Assembly: GCA_023653785.1 (NCBI GenBank)
Contig: JAMKCH010079092.1
Location: 1 to 64,000, forward strand
Reading direction: 5' to 3'
Source: Ophioderma brevispina
Taxonomy: Eukaryota; Echinodermata; Ophiuroidea; Amphilepidida; Ophiodermatidae
DNA: 64,000 bases
Positions 35,058-47,124 of this stretch are shown piece by piece. The translations under genes and the position numbers were made by a program. The notes beneath the pieces were generated by a model that saw only the letters and a list, made by a program, of their open reading frames with translations, did no database searches and had not been told where the DNA came from. Every line of letters begins with the position of its first letter. Position 1 is the first letter of the stretch.

Positions 35058-35279
35058 GTTGAAGCAGAGTGACCACTCGTACAACAGAGAAGTACCAAGA
35101 AGTGGGAAACGAGCCACAAGTACACTAGAAATTGCCACGCGAAGTTACAAGGTGATAACTAAAGTGGTACTATGGTCTGGCAGAGAAAAAAGAAATATCT
35201 CGATTAGACAAAAGAACAGCAAGGGAAAACATTCAGAAGAACAACTCAAGGGAACTCTGACAAGATGACTAAAAGTAAA

Positions 35280-38200
35280 ACAAATGTATCCTGCCAAGAA
35301 AGAAACGGTATGAGTGGGGAAAAACACAAAGGCAAGCGAGTAGAAACCAACAAGCAAGCAGTCAATAAGAAAACCATCCACAAGCAAACAAGGATAGAGT
35401 GTCGGTGAAAACGAAAACAAGTCATCTGAGGAGCAAAACAATCAAGTACAACCAGAGCTGTGGCGACGACAAATAACTAGCCAAAATATCTCAAAGAAAA
35501 GATATATGATCCTGCAAAAAGTTACACAAATTTAACACCGTATACAATTTTACCCATTGCAGTTCCAGAGACCCTACTTTTCATGTTCAGGCTCATAGTC
35601 TAGCCAAATTTTTTCTCGAAAAACACCATCACCAGTCCGCTGGAAATTGAGGGAAATCGCAGCTTATTTTCTGAATATTTGGAAAACCTAGTTGTCGGGC
35701 GGGACCCTATTTTGGGGGCTCAAATCAGCTCCGGAGCCTCATTTTTTAAAATCCTGGCGCAACATACACACCCCCAAAAAGTTGAGACTCCCTGGTACTA
35801 GAAAGGGCAAAATGTTAAGATTCAAGACCACACGAACCTACATGCAGCACTACGTTGGTCTTTCACTGAAAGGCAAAAAAATGTTTAAATGCAAGTCCAA
35901 CGTAAGTAACTACTTACGTTTGGGCTTGCTTGAAAGGGACAAAATGTTAATGCGAGACTAAACAATGACGCAATAATATACTTTGTCTGTGTTATTAAGC
36001 GAAAACAACGCGCACTGCTCATTACGTTATCTTCTTTTATCTAATTAAAACCTTTTAAATTACTTACATTAAATCTTCACACAATAGTTTAAATTATGTG
36101 GCGAAGACCTACTCTTTCATATGTACTAAAAATCGATTTTCGACCAAAAGTCACTTAGATTTGTGGTGTTTGCATTCAGCCGGCGATTTGTTCCCTGTAA
36201 TAAGAAGTCAACATTTAGGTGACACACATTTACACACTTAACCTGTACCAAACATTTGTGTGAAAAGAATGAGGAATGGAGATTAATAAACAATGGGAAT
36301 GTGTTTCAAAGACCAGTCTCTCCTGAAGTTCATTAGAATTTTTTGTTGACATTGAAAGCATAAAGAACATGTGTGGGGAATAAACAAGGCAAAATTGTAA
36401 GTTGTGTTGTTTTGCATTCATGTGTTTTAGAGTACTTTTGGTTCGAAATTAAAGTAACAGCTCTGACGTCATTAAACAAATGTAGCGATTGCCATGCAAC
36501 ACATCAGGGCACAATCCGGCCCGATAAACCCCTGAGTAATCCTATCCGAGTCTTTGGATTTCGGTCGCATGACACCAAGTTTAAAACTGTAAATTACGCT
36601 AAATTTTTAGAATTTTTTTTTATAGTGCGTACATTTTAATAAACTGATGCAAAATTGCGGACTTAACTGCGTTTACGAAATGCCTATCACTGGGCCAGAA
36701 TAATACCCAAGGTTAATACATGAGACAGTAGTAGTTATTTTATCTCTCGCGCGATTTGAGCCGTGCGATAGTTTTTACCACCAGTAGTTTATTCATATCT
36801 CTCGCTGCGAAGTTGAGCCGCTGCAATTAGTTTTTTATATATAACCATACATAGATTCTAAGTCATTTCAAAATTGGTTTTATATTTGTTGCCACGTGAC
36901 TATTCAATAGTGTTACCATCATCTCAATGGTCTACCAAATAACTAGTCACGCGGGGGGGTGGTTTTTTTTTTTTTGATAGTTTTTACTTACTATCTATGC
37001 CGCTATTTCCACATTCCACCCGCACGATTTACGTTAAACATGACATGCGTGTACAGTATGACGAGAAAACGAAGTCTGATGTAGAGGTTGTTAGCACGTA
37101 ATTTCGTACTATCATCTCCCGTTCGCTACCACTGGTACACGCTATATCAAGGTGTCTGGGAACTGTGGGCCAAATCTGAGCAGTGAACTAACGATATGAA
37201 AAAAGTTTTTCCTTGCGACATAACATGGCGTCCACTGAACGACTCCTCGATTTGCGCTTGTATAGTAAGTAAGGAATCATATCTGGTGTGATTTAATTGA
37301 CAGAGGGGCCGATTCAAAAAGTACACAAAGCGTCAATTAAAATACCTGTCCAAGATTCTGTCAGACTTGCGTGTAGCCACGGGGAGCAGGCCTGGATAAT
37401 GTAGAGGCTATAATCGGTTTCCTGGTGATCTGAATGCGTACTTGAGCAAATTCTACCTAACGCGGTGCTTCGCAAAATGGACGAAACGTTGTATTCAAAA
37501 TAAATCAATGCAGTCATAAGATTCGGACTGCAACGCCACCTTTCAATCTATTCATGTTGGGATTTGGTAAAGTAAAACAGACTTCAAGCAAAGTGGTAAA
37601 GTCTTCAAGGCAGTTCTTAGTTTATTGAAGAAGGAAGGTCTTGGTAGTGTGAAGCATAAGAGTGCCATCTCACAGGCAGATTTTTTTCTAATCCAAGGAT
37701 CCTCCTGTACTGAACAGTGTGGATACTCGAGAGGATTGCAGAACAAAGTGTTTCATTGACATAAATGATTTTTTTATGCAATCGCGGCAAGAAAATCTGC
37801 GTTCAATGACGCCAGCAGATTTTAGTGTAGAATTGAGACCGGCGATGAGGATCACTTACCATAAAGCGCCGCGAGCTAACGACCAAGACTAATCGCCGAA
37901 GGACGACTGATTGAGCAAGTGGGAGGTAGGATGTTGCATTTGTTCCAGGTGATAACAAAGTCCAGTTGAATCATTTCTGAACTCCACAGCGCAAGTTGCC
38001 ATCCAGTTGTCCAGCTTTTGGCCAACACAACATGGAAAAAGCACCAACATGAAGATGACCGTGTAATTGCAATGGGCCAGTTGGCCAGAATACCCTCGCC
38101 AAGAAAATGAAAGTTATTTCTTCCCATCGCAGATGTTCTAAAGGCTAGGACCAACCATTGTTTGCAAACCTGTGTCACCCTACTGGACAGAAGTTGCTTT

Positions 38201-39020
38201 GAGATCGTGACATAGATGTCGGTGATTGGCACCATAGTGAGCAGTAGTATATAGCATTATAGTAAGACGAGTGATGGTAAAATGTCGGTGAGATGTCCGT
38301 AGCTATAGGCCCGCAAAGTAATTGCCGCGTCTAGCACAGTAAGTAGCATCCTACAACCTTCACCAATATTTCCAGGACCATCACGCCCACCACTAGCTAG
38401 GCTACCGAGTCCTTCGCAAATCAGGAACTTCCTGCAAGGCCTACCTGATGTCCAACCTGATGGAGCTCCATGTTGACACGTTCACAGCAGATGAGATCAT
38501 ACGTGACCTTACCAATTCACCACCCATCGTTGGCAGAGATTTAAATTTGGGTGTTGTAAATCCACCAGAGCCGCGACGTTCAATTTTCACAATTGTGTTG
38601 TGTATGCACAACATATATTTGATTTGTCAAAACCTTTGCGAATTATACGGTATTCTGCGTTACCTATAACTTTTTGACTAGTTTGAGGCTGCTTTTTGAA
38701 CTATTCTGTTGGAGAAAGATGGATGTTGGCGTGACACTTACATGTTCTGTTGAAATTTTATAATCGATTTTGAATTAAACTGATTCTGGACTTTTGATTC
38801 TTTGAACTTTGGTGAACTGCTACTTGAATGCTGGAATATCACCCTCGTTTATGGTCTACAAAAGGTAAGTAAGTACGCTTTTGCTTTCTTTGAAAATATA
38901 GATCACTCTTGTCATTCCTTTTCATATAGGCCTAGGCCCTGTAGATCCATGCCTAGGCGGATATGCTAATATACTTATATGACCAAATCTAATTATGTCA
39001 TGAGTTTATAAAACACTAAT
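35280..39020. other. Largest unassigned stretch
   Basis: No gene or paired termini are recognised in 3.7 kb. Minor features are an imperfect duplication near 36735-36835 (CTCTCGC...GAGCCG...GCAATAG type), a T run at 36965, and TAGGCCTA at 38927 just inside this block. The + strand between 38330 and 38570 is proline- and serine-rich when translated, but no frame stays open. Confidence 0.45.
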
Positions 39021-39170
39021 TACTGACTTTGATTATCGGGTGATGTAAAAATAGTGATCACCTGGAAAGATGATTGTTCCATTTCACATCGCCTGCAGTG
39101 CTCGTGAAATGGAACAATCCATCTTTCACCTCGTGATCATATTTTTACCATCACACTCATAGTCAGAGTT
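39021..39170. mobile_element. Short hairpin MITE, 150 bp
   Basis: The two arms (39021-39086 and 39103-39170) are inverted copies with few mismatches, the best block being TTGTTCCATTTCAC and inverse around a 16-base loop, with TGATCAC and TAAAAATA blocks further out and TGACT/AGTCA near the tips. The whole forms a nearly continuous stem of about 65 bp. No target duplication was resolved. Confidence 0.85.
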
Positions 39171-39589
39171 AATATTTTGTATACCATTGTACTGTCTATT
39201 GCAACCGGTACAATTAGCAACTCATAGCAGTCATATTTGTATACTATGATCTCATACACAATAACACAAACAACAAAATGTATGCAAACCATATCATAGT
39301 ATTCAACATCACCACTTGCAGTTGCATAGAGGAAATTATTACATGGTTTGTTTCACCAGAGTAACCCACTCCAATATTGTAGCATCATGAAACATAGTAT
39401 GCAGAGTTGTACTTTGTGAAGCAGTTGATTCTTAACAGAGAATTTAAGGGTTGGTAAAACTACTAAGTAGCAAGATATCCGCTGGGTTTCACAGTATGGT
39501 AGTCCACTCACGAAACTCGGGATTCCAGCATCGCCTGTTTTATTCATGGTTCAGCATTAGTTTTATCCTTGAGAAATCTTACTTCAGAA

Positions 39590-39800
39590 ATTTTTGAGCT
39601 CATTTCCGATCTTGCAGTTTGTGTTATGAGTCATTGCTTGTTTTTTCCACGGCCTATAGCCATTGTGGGGTAATTTATGATGTCCGTTTACGTACAGTAA
39701 TACAAAATTGCGAACTCTTAAAGAACTATGATTGAATTTGCACGGAAATTATAGGTACACATAGGTTACTAAGCTAGGCTAACGGTTCAGAGGCCATAGA
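39590..39800 (+). repeat. Dispersed repeat, copy 2
   Basis: It aligns with 11930-12190 in the same orientation. It has no coding potential. Confidence 0.6.
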
Positions 39801-41208
39801 AAAAAATAAGAGTGCCAAAGCGCCGGGCTGACAGGGAATCCAACCAAGAAGATAAAGATAAAACAGATATTCCAGCATCTTTCACACAAACAAAACATCT
39901 AAATATTTTTTCTACTAGTCGAAGTGACTTTAGTACCTTCATATACCTTCATTTTTTTAGGTTTAATAATTTTTTTTTTAAGCTTTTTGTAAAAAAATAT
40001 GTGCTATTGCTTTAATGCCTGTAAATCAAATTTTTCAAACTGAAACAAAAAAAAATATTTTCCAACCATTCTGCTTCATTTGCGTAAGCACCTCCAATAT
40101 TATGTGCAATGTCGACCATTTCAAAAAAGATCTATTTTCAATAGTTTGCACTACAGAGAAGCCATTGAAAATACTGATACTTAAGTGCCTTTCCGTCGTG
40201 AAGCTCTGACTCCTGCCTGCTTGGGGAATTTCTTAAGAACCAGAGGTGGAGCCTCAAGGAGCGAAGGGAGTTGGGAGATTATCTTCACATGGAACCAGGG
40301 AGTCTATAATATGGGAGAGGAACACCCATCCCGTCTGTGTGCGGCCCATCGGGTCCGATTGTCCCCTCAATGTTGGTTATACCAACCATAACATTGTCTG
40401 CCGTAAGGATAAAAATTCTTGGGTGGACTACTTCTTGCATGGCATCTGGGGAAAAAGTGCTTTAAAAAAAAAATGTCTGAAATTAAATGCACTATTTATA
40501 TTAGAGTGATGAATTTCATGATTGACATGGGCGACTTGTATGTTTTCTCAAACTAATCGGCATTTGGACGTGAATTTGATGAATTCATCAATTTCACATC
40601 AACTCGATTTGCAAATTACTAGCTTTGGCCGACTCTAGGAATCCTTGGGGTTGCCGTCTGACGTCGGGCAAGTTTTGTGATTCGTACCTAAAATTTTTTC
40701 CGGTCTCATATTTTCAAATTTGGTTATTTGGTGATTTCCGCTTGTACTTTGGATGATTTTGTTGTAGTTTCCTCTGTGAGAGTTTTAAAATGTGAAAGAA
40801 ACATGCTCAAAGTTGCCATTTTTTTCCCATAGACCTACTGTTTATAAAGTTAGTTAGTGGTGTGTACCTTGAGGGCAGTGTTTTCAACAATTGTTAGTGG
40901 ACGTGATGAGGGCTTGATGAGAGTGGTCCAAATTGTAACCTTTACAATGTTCAAAAAATGACGCGATTATAGAAGATAAAATCTATCTACGCTAGTACGC
41001 TATGTAAGCTATGTTTTTCTGATTAGTATTTTTACCCGCTCTTTTTCCTTTGTTTTTCTTTTTTTTTTCAGATGAGCCAATCTTCTTTTTTCTATCAACT
41101 TACTTTTCCGTCTTTTTTTCCCTCCATAGGCAATCCTGGAGGACTTTTCACACAGTCTATTTGATCTTACATAAGCCATGGCTATCCTCATACTGGCGCG
41201 GGGGGCGT
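39801..41208. other. Unassigned spacer
   Basis: AT-rich sequence with no recognised gene or repeat pair. Confidence 0.4.
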
Positions 41209-41403
41209 CTATAACTCATTCGCCTGGTTTTGTACGTGCTTAAATATATGAGTTTCACAGGCCTGATTGAACAAAGAGGAGAAGTAACTTGGTGAAGAAT
41301 GTCTCAGAGATTTGTAGACACGAATCAGCGTAAGAAATTGAATATGTTGGGCGACTGAACTCACGAAGAATATAAGAGAACAACAATAAACCTGTCTAGA
41401 CAA

Positions 41404-41918
41404 AAATTAGTGCATGTACAGTATTGAAACAAACATTAAGATTCAAAAATATTATTTATTTTATATATTTATTGCACAATATTTCAACAGGGTAACCTAC
41501 TCAACAAAGATTGATTTTCAGCAGGGCCCTGATAATACATACATATATAGTAAGATACAGTCAACATGAAAAACAACAATGATTTTAAAAGTCTAAGATG
41601 GATAAAAGACATAATATAAACATAATTTGATTATTCAATAAGAAATAGAAAATTCATACAAAATTATAGATTGATATACTAAAAATTAATAATAATATAC
41701 AATTGCTAAGACATTTACTGAAATCATAAATTCAAAAAAATAGGGACAACAGTCAAAATAGCTCAAATTAGACCTGAATTACAAAAATATTTCTTCCCGT
41801 GAGTTTAATGCAACGAGGGCAGTTTCAAGGTGTTGATCATTGCCGAATTAATTGAGCTATTTTGACTTTGTCCCTATTTAAAAAAAATCACGATTGAAAG
41901 GTGTGATCATTAACGAAT
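41404..41918 (-). repeat. AT-rich block with LINE-like 3' tail
   Basis: On the minus strand, sequence around 41540-41440 reads AATCAATCTTTGTTGAGTAG, then GGTTACCCTGTTGAAATATT, ending in AAATAAATAATA and TTTTTGAATCTTA, which resembles a LINE 3' untranslated region. It sits between the reverse-transcriptase and C-terminal pieces of the larger relic and is probably a separate truncated insertion. Confidence 0.4.
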
Positions 41919-42352
41919 GGTGAGAGAGCGTGGTCTAGCAGTTAGGGTTGCTTGCCTTGGCCAAATTTGTAACCAAAAAAAATCCCGGTTCGAATCCCAG
42001 TTGGGGTCCCTTGCTGTATTTATTCTGGTACTCAATTCGGAATTTGACTCGTATACGCATTTATTGATTAAACAGAATACCATCTCTCCTCCCTGGTTCT
42101 TTGGTACGTGGGGTGCAAATGAATCATGAAAGCACACCGGACACTTCGACGAGTGGACGTTATGCCTCCGTCCCGTGGTACAAGATTCCTCGACTTTACA
42201 CTGTACATTGCATGCCAATTCCTCAGTCGAATAAGATTAGGGTTCAAACCACTGGCTGTTCCCAATCTGCCCCAGCTTCAAAAGTGGTCCATGTTGGTAA
42301 GCTTAGTATCCTGATCCCCGGCCGCCCGGATCAGCTCTCAGTTGAATAAATC
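41919..42352 (+). mobile_element. tRNA-derived SINE, plus strand
   Basis: The head GAGAGCGTGGTCTAGCAGTT carries an A box, and GGTTCGAATCCC at 41988-41999 is a canonical B box; both are internal RNA polymerase III promoter elements. The body shares the block AATGAATCATGAAAGC and the order of further blocks with the SINE at 44755-45164. It lies within the fragmented LINE. The short frames crossing it on both strands are not genes. The 3' end is placed only approximately. Confidence 0.85.
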
Positions 42353-43499
42353 CTGAAACACCCACAAGCCATTACCAATGACTTGTGGAGACGCAATAAG
42401 AATAACGAACGCCAAAGTTTTTTAACGATTGTAAGAATGAATCTCCAGACCATCCCTGAAACGAACATGCTGAAGGCGTCTGTAATGTGAAGGGATGGAG
42501 GCAAAAAGAACTCAATTTTGTTATGGTTCATCATGAGTTTATTTCTGGTCCTCCATTATTGTAACTCCTTAACACATAGAGAAATTTTAAACAAAGTACA
42601 ACCAGCATCACGAGACCGAATGGGGTCGAAGGTAGAAAATATCGGTACGTCATCCTGTATATATGTGATATTAGTAATCATAAGAGTGTCTATAATAGTA
42701 TGACTAATGGCACGAGAATAGCAAGTGAAGGACTAGGGGCCAACAGCAGACCGTGTGGAACGCCATACTTAGAACAGTTTCCTTTCATACTCACGTGGCT
42801 GGGCCTATCACTCAAATTAGACCTGCACCAGTTTCAAAGAGTACCATTGAGGCCAAATTCATTAGTGAGACACTGCAATGGAAACCATGATAGACTTTAT
42901 CGAAAGCAGCAGATAAGTCAATCATCACCAAGGAATCACGCTGATGATTGTCAAATGCTCTGAGGAAAATTTCCTGAACAGAGGGGGCGATTTCAGAACG
43001 ACACTAGTTATCAACAAAGACAGGATGGAATTCAGACTTTGCACTATGTGCAGAGTTAGTATCAATCGTAATATTGGTAACATTGGCGGTTTCAAGACTG
43101 TCCAGCTCAGAACGAATCTGTTCAACTTTACCAACAAAGAAATCACAGAAATCATTTGCCTATTTTTCTAGTATGTAAGAGGACGTAGCGTAGAATTAGT
43201 AAAGACTCTATTGTTTGTATTTACATGTCCTTCAAAATTTTACACTGAGAAAGATATATTATGATAATATTCAGTCTTGGCATTTGCAGTGTCTGCCGAG
43301 TCTTTCTGCGCATGGTTCGCCGATCATCATCGAGCTGTGTTAATAGTCTTTCCCCATCTTCTGTCCCTGCGCCGGTTTGCATGACGACCGTCTGCAACAA
43401 ATTCGTCAAAAAACTAAAATGGTACAATTTGAAAGATGAGTGGTGACGGAAGTGTGTACATCAAGGACTTAAACAGCATTCATCTATATTTAACATAGA

Positions 43500-44300
43500 C
43501 GTAGTGTGGGAAGAGGGTAAAAGCAACTTGACATTCAGTGTGGAAAGTGTGGGAAAATGGGAAATGGATCCATTTAAGATGCACAAAGATGAAGAGAGTG
43601 ATCTCAAGTTTGGCAAGAGGTTTTATGTGTGGAAGATGCGAGAAGGGTGTTGGAGGGATGGTGGAACAGGAGGAAATGTTGTTTGATGAGGTGGAATTGG
43701 TGAAGGAGTTCACGTACCCGGAGGACAGGGTTAGTGGGGTGTTGGATGCGAGATGGCTGTAACTGCTAGAGTGAGGTATGGGTGGGTGAAGTTTAGGGAA
43801 TGTGGGGAGTTGTTGCGAGGGAAAAGATATCATTTGAACATGAAAGGTATGGTGTATAGAGTTGTGTGAGATCAGTGATGTTGTATGGGAGCAAGACATG
43901 GTGTCTAAGTGAGTGTAAATGAGATGGGGATTCGGAGAGCGATGTGTGGTGTGAAAACGATGGATAGGATGAAGACACTGAGGACTTGATGCAGATGTTG
44001 GGTTTGGAAGAAGCGGTGGACCGGTTGGCGAAGGCGAATAGCGTACATTGGTATGGGCACTTGCTGAGAAAGGATGACGAGCATGTTTCAAGAAGGGCTT
44101 TTGATTTCGAGGTGGGAGGTTTGAGGAGGAGGGTACGTTCAAAGAAGACTTGGAAGAAGCAAGTGGAGGAGGAAAGTAGGAGGATTGGGTTGAGGATGGC
44201 GGATGCAATGAATCGGGCGAGTTGGAACGAGGGAGTAAGGGCGGTTGCTGCGAGTGTGAGGTGAATCCGACCTCCCCCGTTCACGGGGACAAAACCGGAT
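43500..44300 (+). pseudogene. 3' end of a second non-LTR retrotransposon
   Basis: Read on the + strand with frameshifts: LFDEVELVKEFTYPEDRVSG near 43680 (the reverse-transcriptase thumb motif that usually reads F-x-Y-L-G), MLGLEEAVDRLAKANSVHWYG near 43993, HLLRKDDEHVSRRAFDFEV near 44060, and a basic C-terminus TWKKQVEEESRRIG, stopping at 44264. This is the conserved end of a non-LTR family common in marine invertebrates. The catalytic palm is absent, so it is 5'-truncated. It inserted in the opposite orientation into the minus-strand LINE. The 242-codon frame antisense to it is a shadow. Confidence 0.85.
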
Positions 44301-44754
44301 CTAAAAGTTTGGATTTACTACTAATACTACATAGTCTGTAAACATCCTTTTGGTCCATCTTAATCTCCACGTTCTTGCCAAAGACAGAAGAGTCAAAAGA
44401 TTATACTTGCGACATGATTGGGTGGTCCTCATTATGCTGGATGTTTCAAGAGCAGGTACACGGTTAATGATATTAAAGTGATCTGATACAACTTCATCAA
44501 TGCCACATGATTTAACGATGGCATCAACATCATCCTTGAAAAGAATTAAGTCCATTGTATGACCAGTAATATGATTTGGATCGTGGATAATCTATTGGAA
44601 GATGAGTAAGGAGATAATAGAAGAAAAGTATTTGACATCAGATTAGAAAGAATAATCCATATGAAGGTTAAAGTCGCCAAGGACTATGGTTTCCCAAGGT
44701 AATCGGTTCAATACCAGAAAATTATTCAACTTCATCAAACAAACAAATCTACGG

Positions 44755-45164
44755 TTCGTTCGTGCTAGTCATTAATAAGGTGTTAAGCTGTGTATTAAAG
44801 CTGGTACGGGCCGCGTGTATCCACGAAACGGACGCTCCTAACATGGTCCGCTTTGAGGCTGGGATGGGGTGGATTGGGAACAGTTTTAACCCTACTCTAT
44901 TCGATACTGCCTGCGATGTACATGTATAGTTGTGACCCTCGGTACACGGGACCAACGGCTTAACGTCCCCTCCAATGGACGTGGAGCTTTCATGATTCAT
45001 TTGTTCAATTCCAAACGAACCAGGATTCATTAGTGTTAATCAATAGCTGGTATACAGAACAAATCCAGAACTAAGTACCCGAATAAATCCCAGCAAGTGT
45101 CCCCATCGAGATTCGAACCTGAGAAATTCGCACCACAGGCAAGCACTATAGGTCACGCTCCCCC
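44755..45164 (-). mobile_element. tRNA-derived SINE with 12-bp target duplication
   Basis: On the minus strand it begins GGGGGAGCGTGACCTATAGT, with B box GGTTCGAATCTC about 50 bases in, then a body shared with 41919-42352. It is flanked by the perfect 12-bp direct repeat ACAAATCTACGG at 44743-44754 and 45165-45176, the usual sign of LINE-mediated insertion. The duplication lies inside the endonuclease coding region of the fragmented LINE, dating the SINE after that LINE. Confidence 0.95.
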
Positions 45165-45540
45165 ACAAATCTACGGTAGGGGAATGGGAACAGTAGATTA
45201 CAGCAAAGCCTCCTTGGCTAATTGACTCATGCGGTACATCCGTGTCATGTTCAATAATATATAATTCATATCTCTTATGTCCCTAATGCCATTTTTTGCC
45301 ACTTTTCAAAAATCACGGGCGGACCCCTGCCTTATTTTAGGAGGGGAATTGTCCCTAGATCTAACAAGAAAACTAACGCTACCTCCCTTTTTTGCGGTGA
45401 TCGTCATGTTGGTAGTCATTTTCCTCAAGGACGTATAAAGGATATAAGACGTCGGTCTTGCGTATGGACTGAAAATTCCGTAAGCTATTGCAATAGAGTT
45501 GTGCACTGGTGGGGTAGGGAATACAATTTGTGATATGAAG

Positions 45541-46245
45541 AACTCTCATCGGTGATAAATAGTAATAGTGATATTATAGTAACCATTTTGATAGCAGATA
45601 TTATCTTTCAATTCAAGCAAGTTTTCCTCTTTTACAGTTCAATCTAAATGTTTTAACGGTACAACCAACCTGTAAAGGCGATTTAAGATATTGTTAACAA
45701 TAATTTCAAATTAAATTGAATATTATTCTCATATATGAATACTAGCTTGAAAATAAATCAAGGTTATCTGGCATTTTAACTAAATTTTAGTTACAATTAT
45801 TATTAATCAATTGACTGCTGTGAATAAAAACCTGGACTTTTTTACAGTTATTATCCTGTAAATTCGGCAGCCTTGTCACCAATTAAATTCAAGGAGGTTC
45901 TTTTAAGTAGGCTTACGAATAATTGATGGAAGTTAAATGAATCATTCGATTTTGTTTAAATATCAGATTTATTCAGTAAGACTGTCTTCACGAATTTATA
46001 GCTCAAACGCCTAAGATTGATAATATCTTGCAAATATTATAGAAGGCAATTGAGAGTGCCCGTTTTTCGGAATACCGGCCATCTTTGAGGATCAAACAAT
46101 ACCCGGAGGTGTCATTTTGTTTGGATATTGGGGCGGGCGGCTGGATGTTTAGATTACTACCCTGAAAATATACCAAAATTTGCAACTCTTCCTTATACCT
46201 AAATTTGAACCATATATACCTGTGACATTAGTTTATCTACCATTC
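45541..46245. other. Unassigned AT-rich spacer
   Basis: No gene, termini or tandem repeat recognised. Confidence 0.45.
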
Positions 46246-46395
46246 TTTATAGTCCACTCAATCTATGGGTACACCTGGACAAAATTGCTACAGAAGGTTT
46301 TCTTGCTTTAACTGCAGTAACAGATTTCTCCCAAAACCAACATATCAAAAAGGTAGAAAAAGGGAAGCCTGGCAAGACATGGTAATTTGCATTTA
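46246..46395 (+). repeat. Coding-like repeat, plus-strand copy
   Basis: It is about 80 percent similar to the minus-strand segment at 47825-47960. Both translate to SPLNL.....LDK.ATEGFLA and later QHIKKVEK, with the frame broken here by indels. The two copies face each other around 46.3-47.9 kb. Confidence 0.6.
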
Positions 46396-47124
46396 TCTTA
46401 CGTGGACGTATGCGCCATAAATGCATGTTTAGGAAGATTTTCAATTTTTCTGTTAGTATTTGAACATGTTTTACATGGCTATGCCTGCAAGGTATGTAGC
46501 ACTTGCAATTGATATATTAAAAGTGGAAAGTGATGGTCATTATTCAAGATGACTGCATTTTTCCCGCCAAAATTTATTTTGCATTCTAGATGATTTGTCA
46601 GACTGCAATCGGGATGGAGAGATCTTTATTTAGCAAATTATTATCAGAGAGTAGTTATTCAAACACATTGGGTCAACTAGTGCCGGGGGCCCTCCCTATG
46701 CGAAGTGATGGGTATATGTGCCTCGGCCAGGTGAAAAATATAGTCCTTTCCCAGGTCCTTTCAGATAAAATGTACCCAAAAATACGGGGTCATTCGGTAA
46801 ACAAGCTGAATAAAATGGGGTCATCCATGAAACTTTAAGGTGCCAATGATGTTAAACCTGAAATTAAAATAGGAAATGTCTCTTTTTCAGAGTTCAAACC
46901 GCCATGGAATTATAAAATTGTTGCCATGAAATTAAAAATTTGTTAAAAATGTGCACGTTGGCTTTTGTGAAAACCGAAATTTTTATGCAAACTTGTGATA
47001 AAAGTGGATAACAGGAAAGAAGAAAATGTGGGTCATTGTGTAATCTATGTGAACATTTTAAAAAGGGGGTCATTTGGTAATAGCCTGGGTAATAGGTAGG
47101 ACAGCAGCATAAAAAGGCGGCCAA

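Larger units (their letters stand above)
31251..35275 (+). pseudogene. Gypsy integrase relic, split by a nested element
   Basis: The integrase inserts LTR-retrotransposon cDNA into the genome. The left part (31251-31636) shows SNGRAEVAVKSAKTLL near 31340-31390, the diagnostic stretch containing the catalytic Glu, and, after frameshifts, NTPTTDMQTSPVQRLMQRRT near 31455-31515, a conserved Gypsy block. Reading resumes after the nested element at 35058 with a C-terminal domain including ATRSYKVIT near 35135. The N-terminal zinc finger and the two catalytic Asp motifs are not readable. Several frameshifts make it non-functional. The 3' LTR was not found downstream of 35280. Confidence 0.75.
41209..45540 (-). 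pseudogene. CR1/L2-like LINE relic, fragmented by later insertions
   Basis: Pieces of one minus-strand LINE appear in the correct order. Endonuclease: KKGGSVSFLVRSRDNSPP near 45400, then GGFAVIYC near 45205, IVLGDFNLHMDYS near 44670 (catalytic GDFN motif), and DLILFKDDVDAIVKSCGIDE to SDHFNII near 44555-44470. Reverse transcriptase: KVEQIRSELDSL near 43125, LVMIDLSAAFDKVYH near 42910, YGVPHG.LLGPL near 42750, and RNKLMMNHNK near 42540. C-terminal domain: QHIQFLTLIRVYKSLRHSSP near 41345-41285. Fingers and the catalytic ADD are deleted or destroyed. It is interrupted by two SINEs (44755-45164, 41919-42352) and by another LINE's 3' end (43500-44300). Confidence 0.8.

Noticed and set aside
37876..38235. 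119-codon minus-strand frame
   Set aside because: No domain, splice signal or repeat relationship was recognised; kept out for lack of positive evidence, though it is one of the less obviously spurious frames.
41919..42005. Genuine tRNA gene
   Set aside because: A and B boxes are present, but the anticodon arm is disrupted by an A run and the unit continues into a SINE body shared with another copy.
43480..44284. 242- and 163-codon minus-strand frames
   Set aside because: They are antisense to the clearly homologous plus-strand LINE 3' end and have no recognisable motif.
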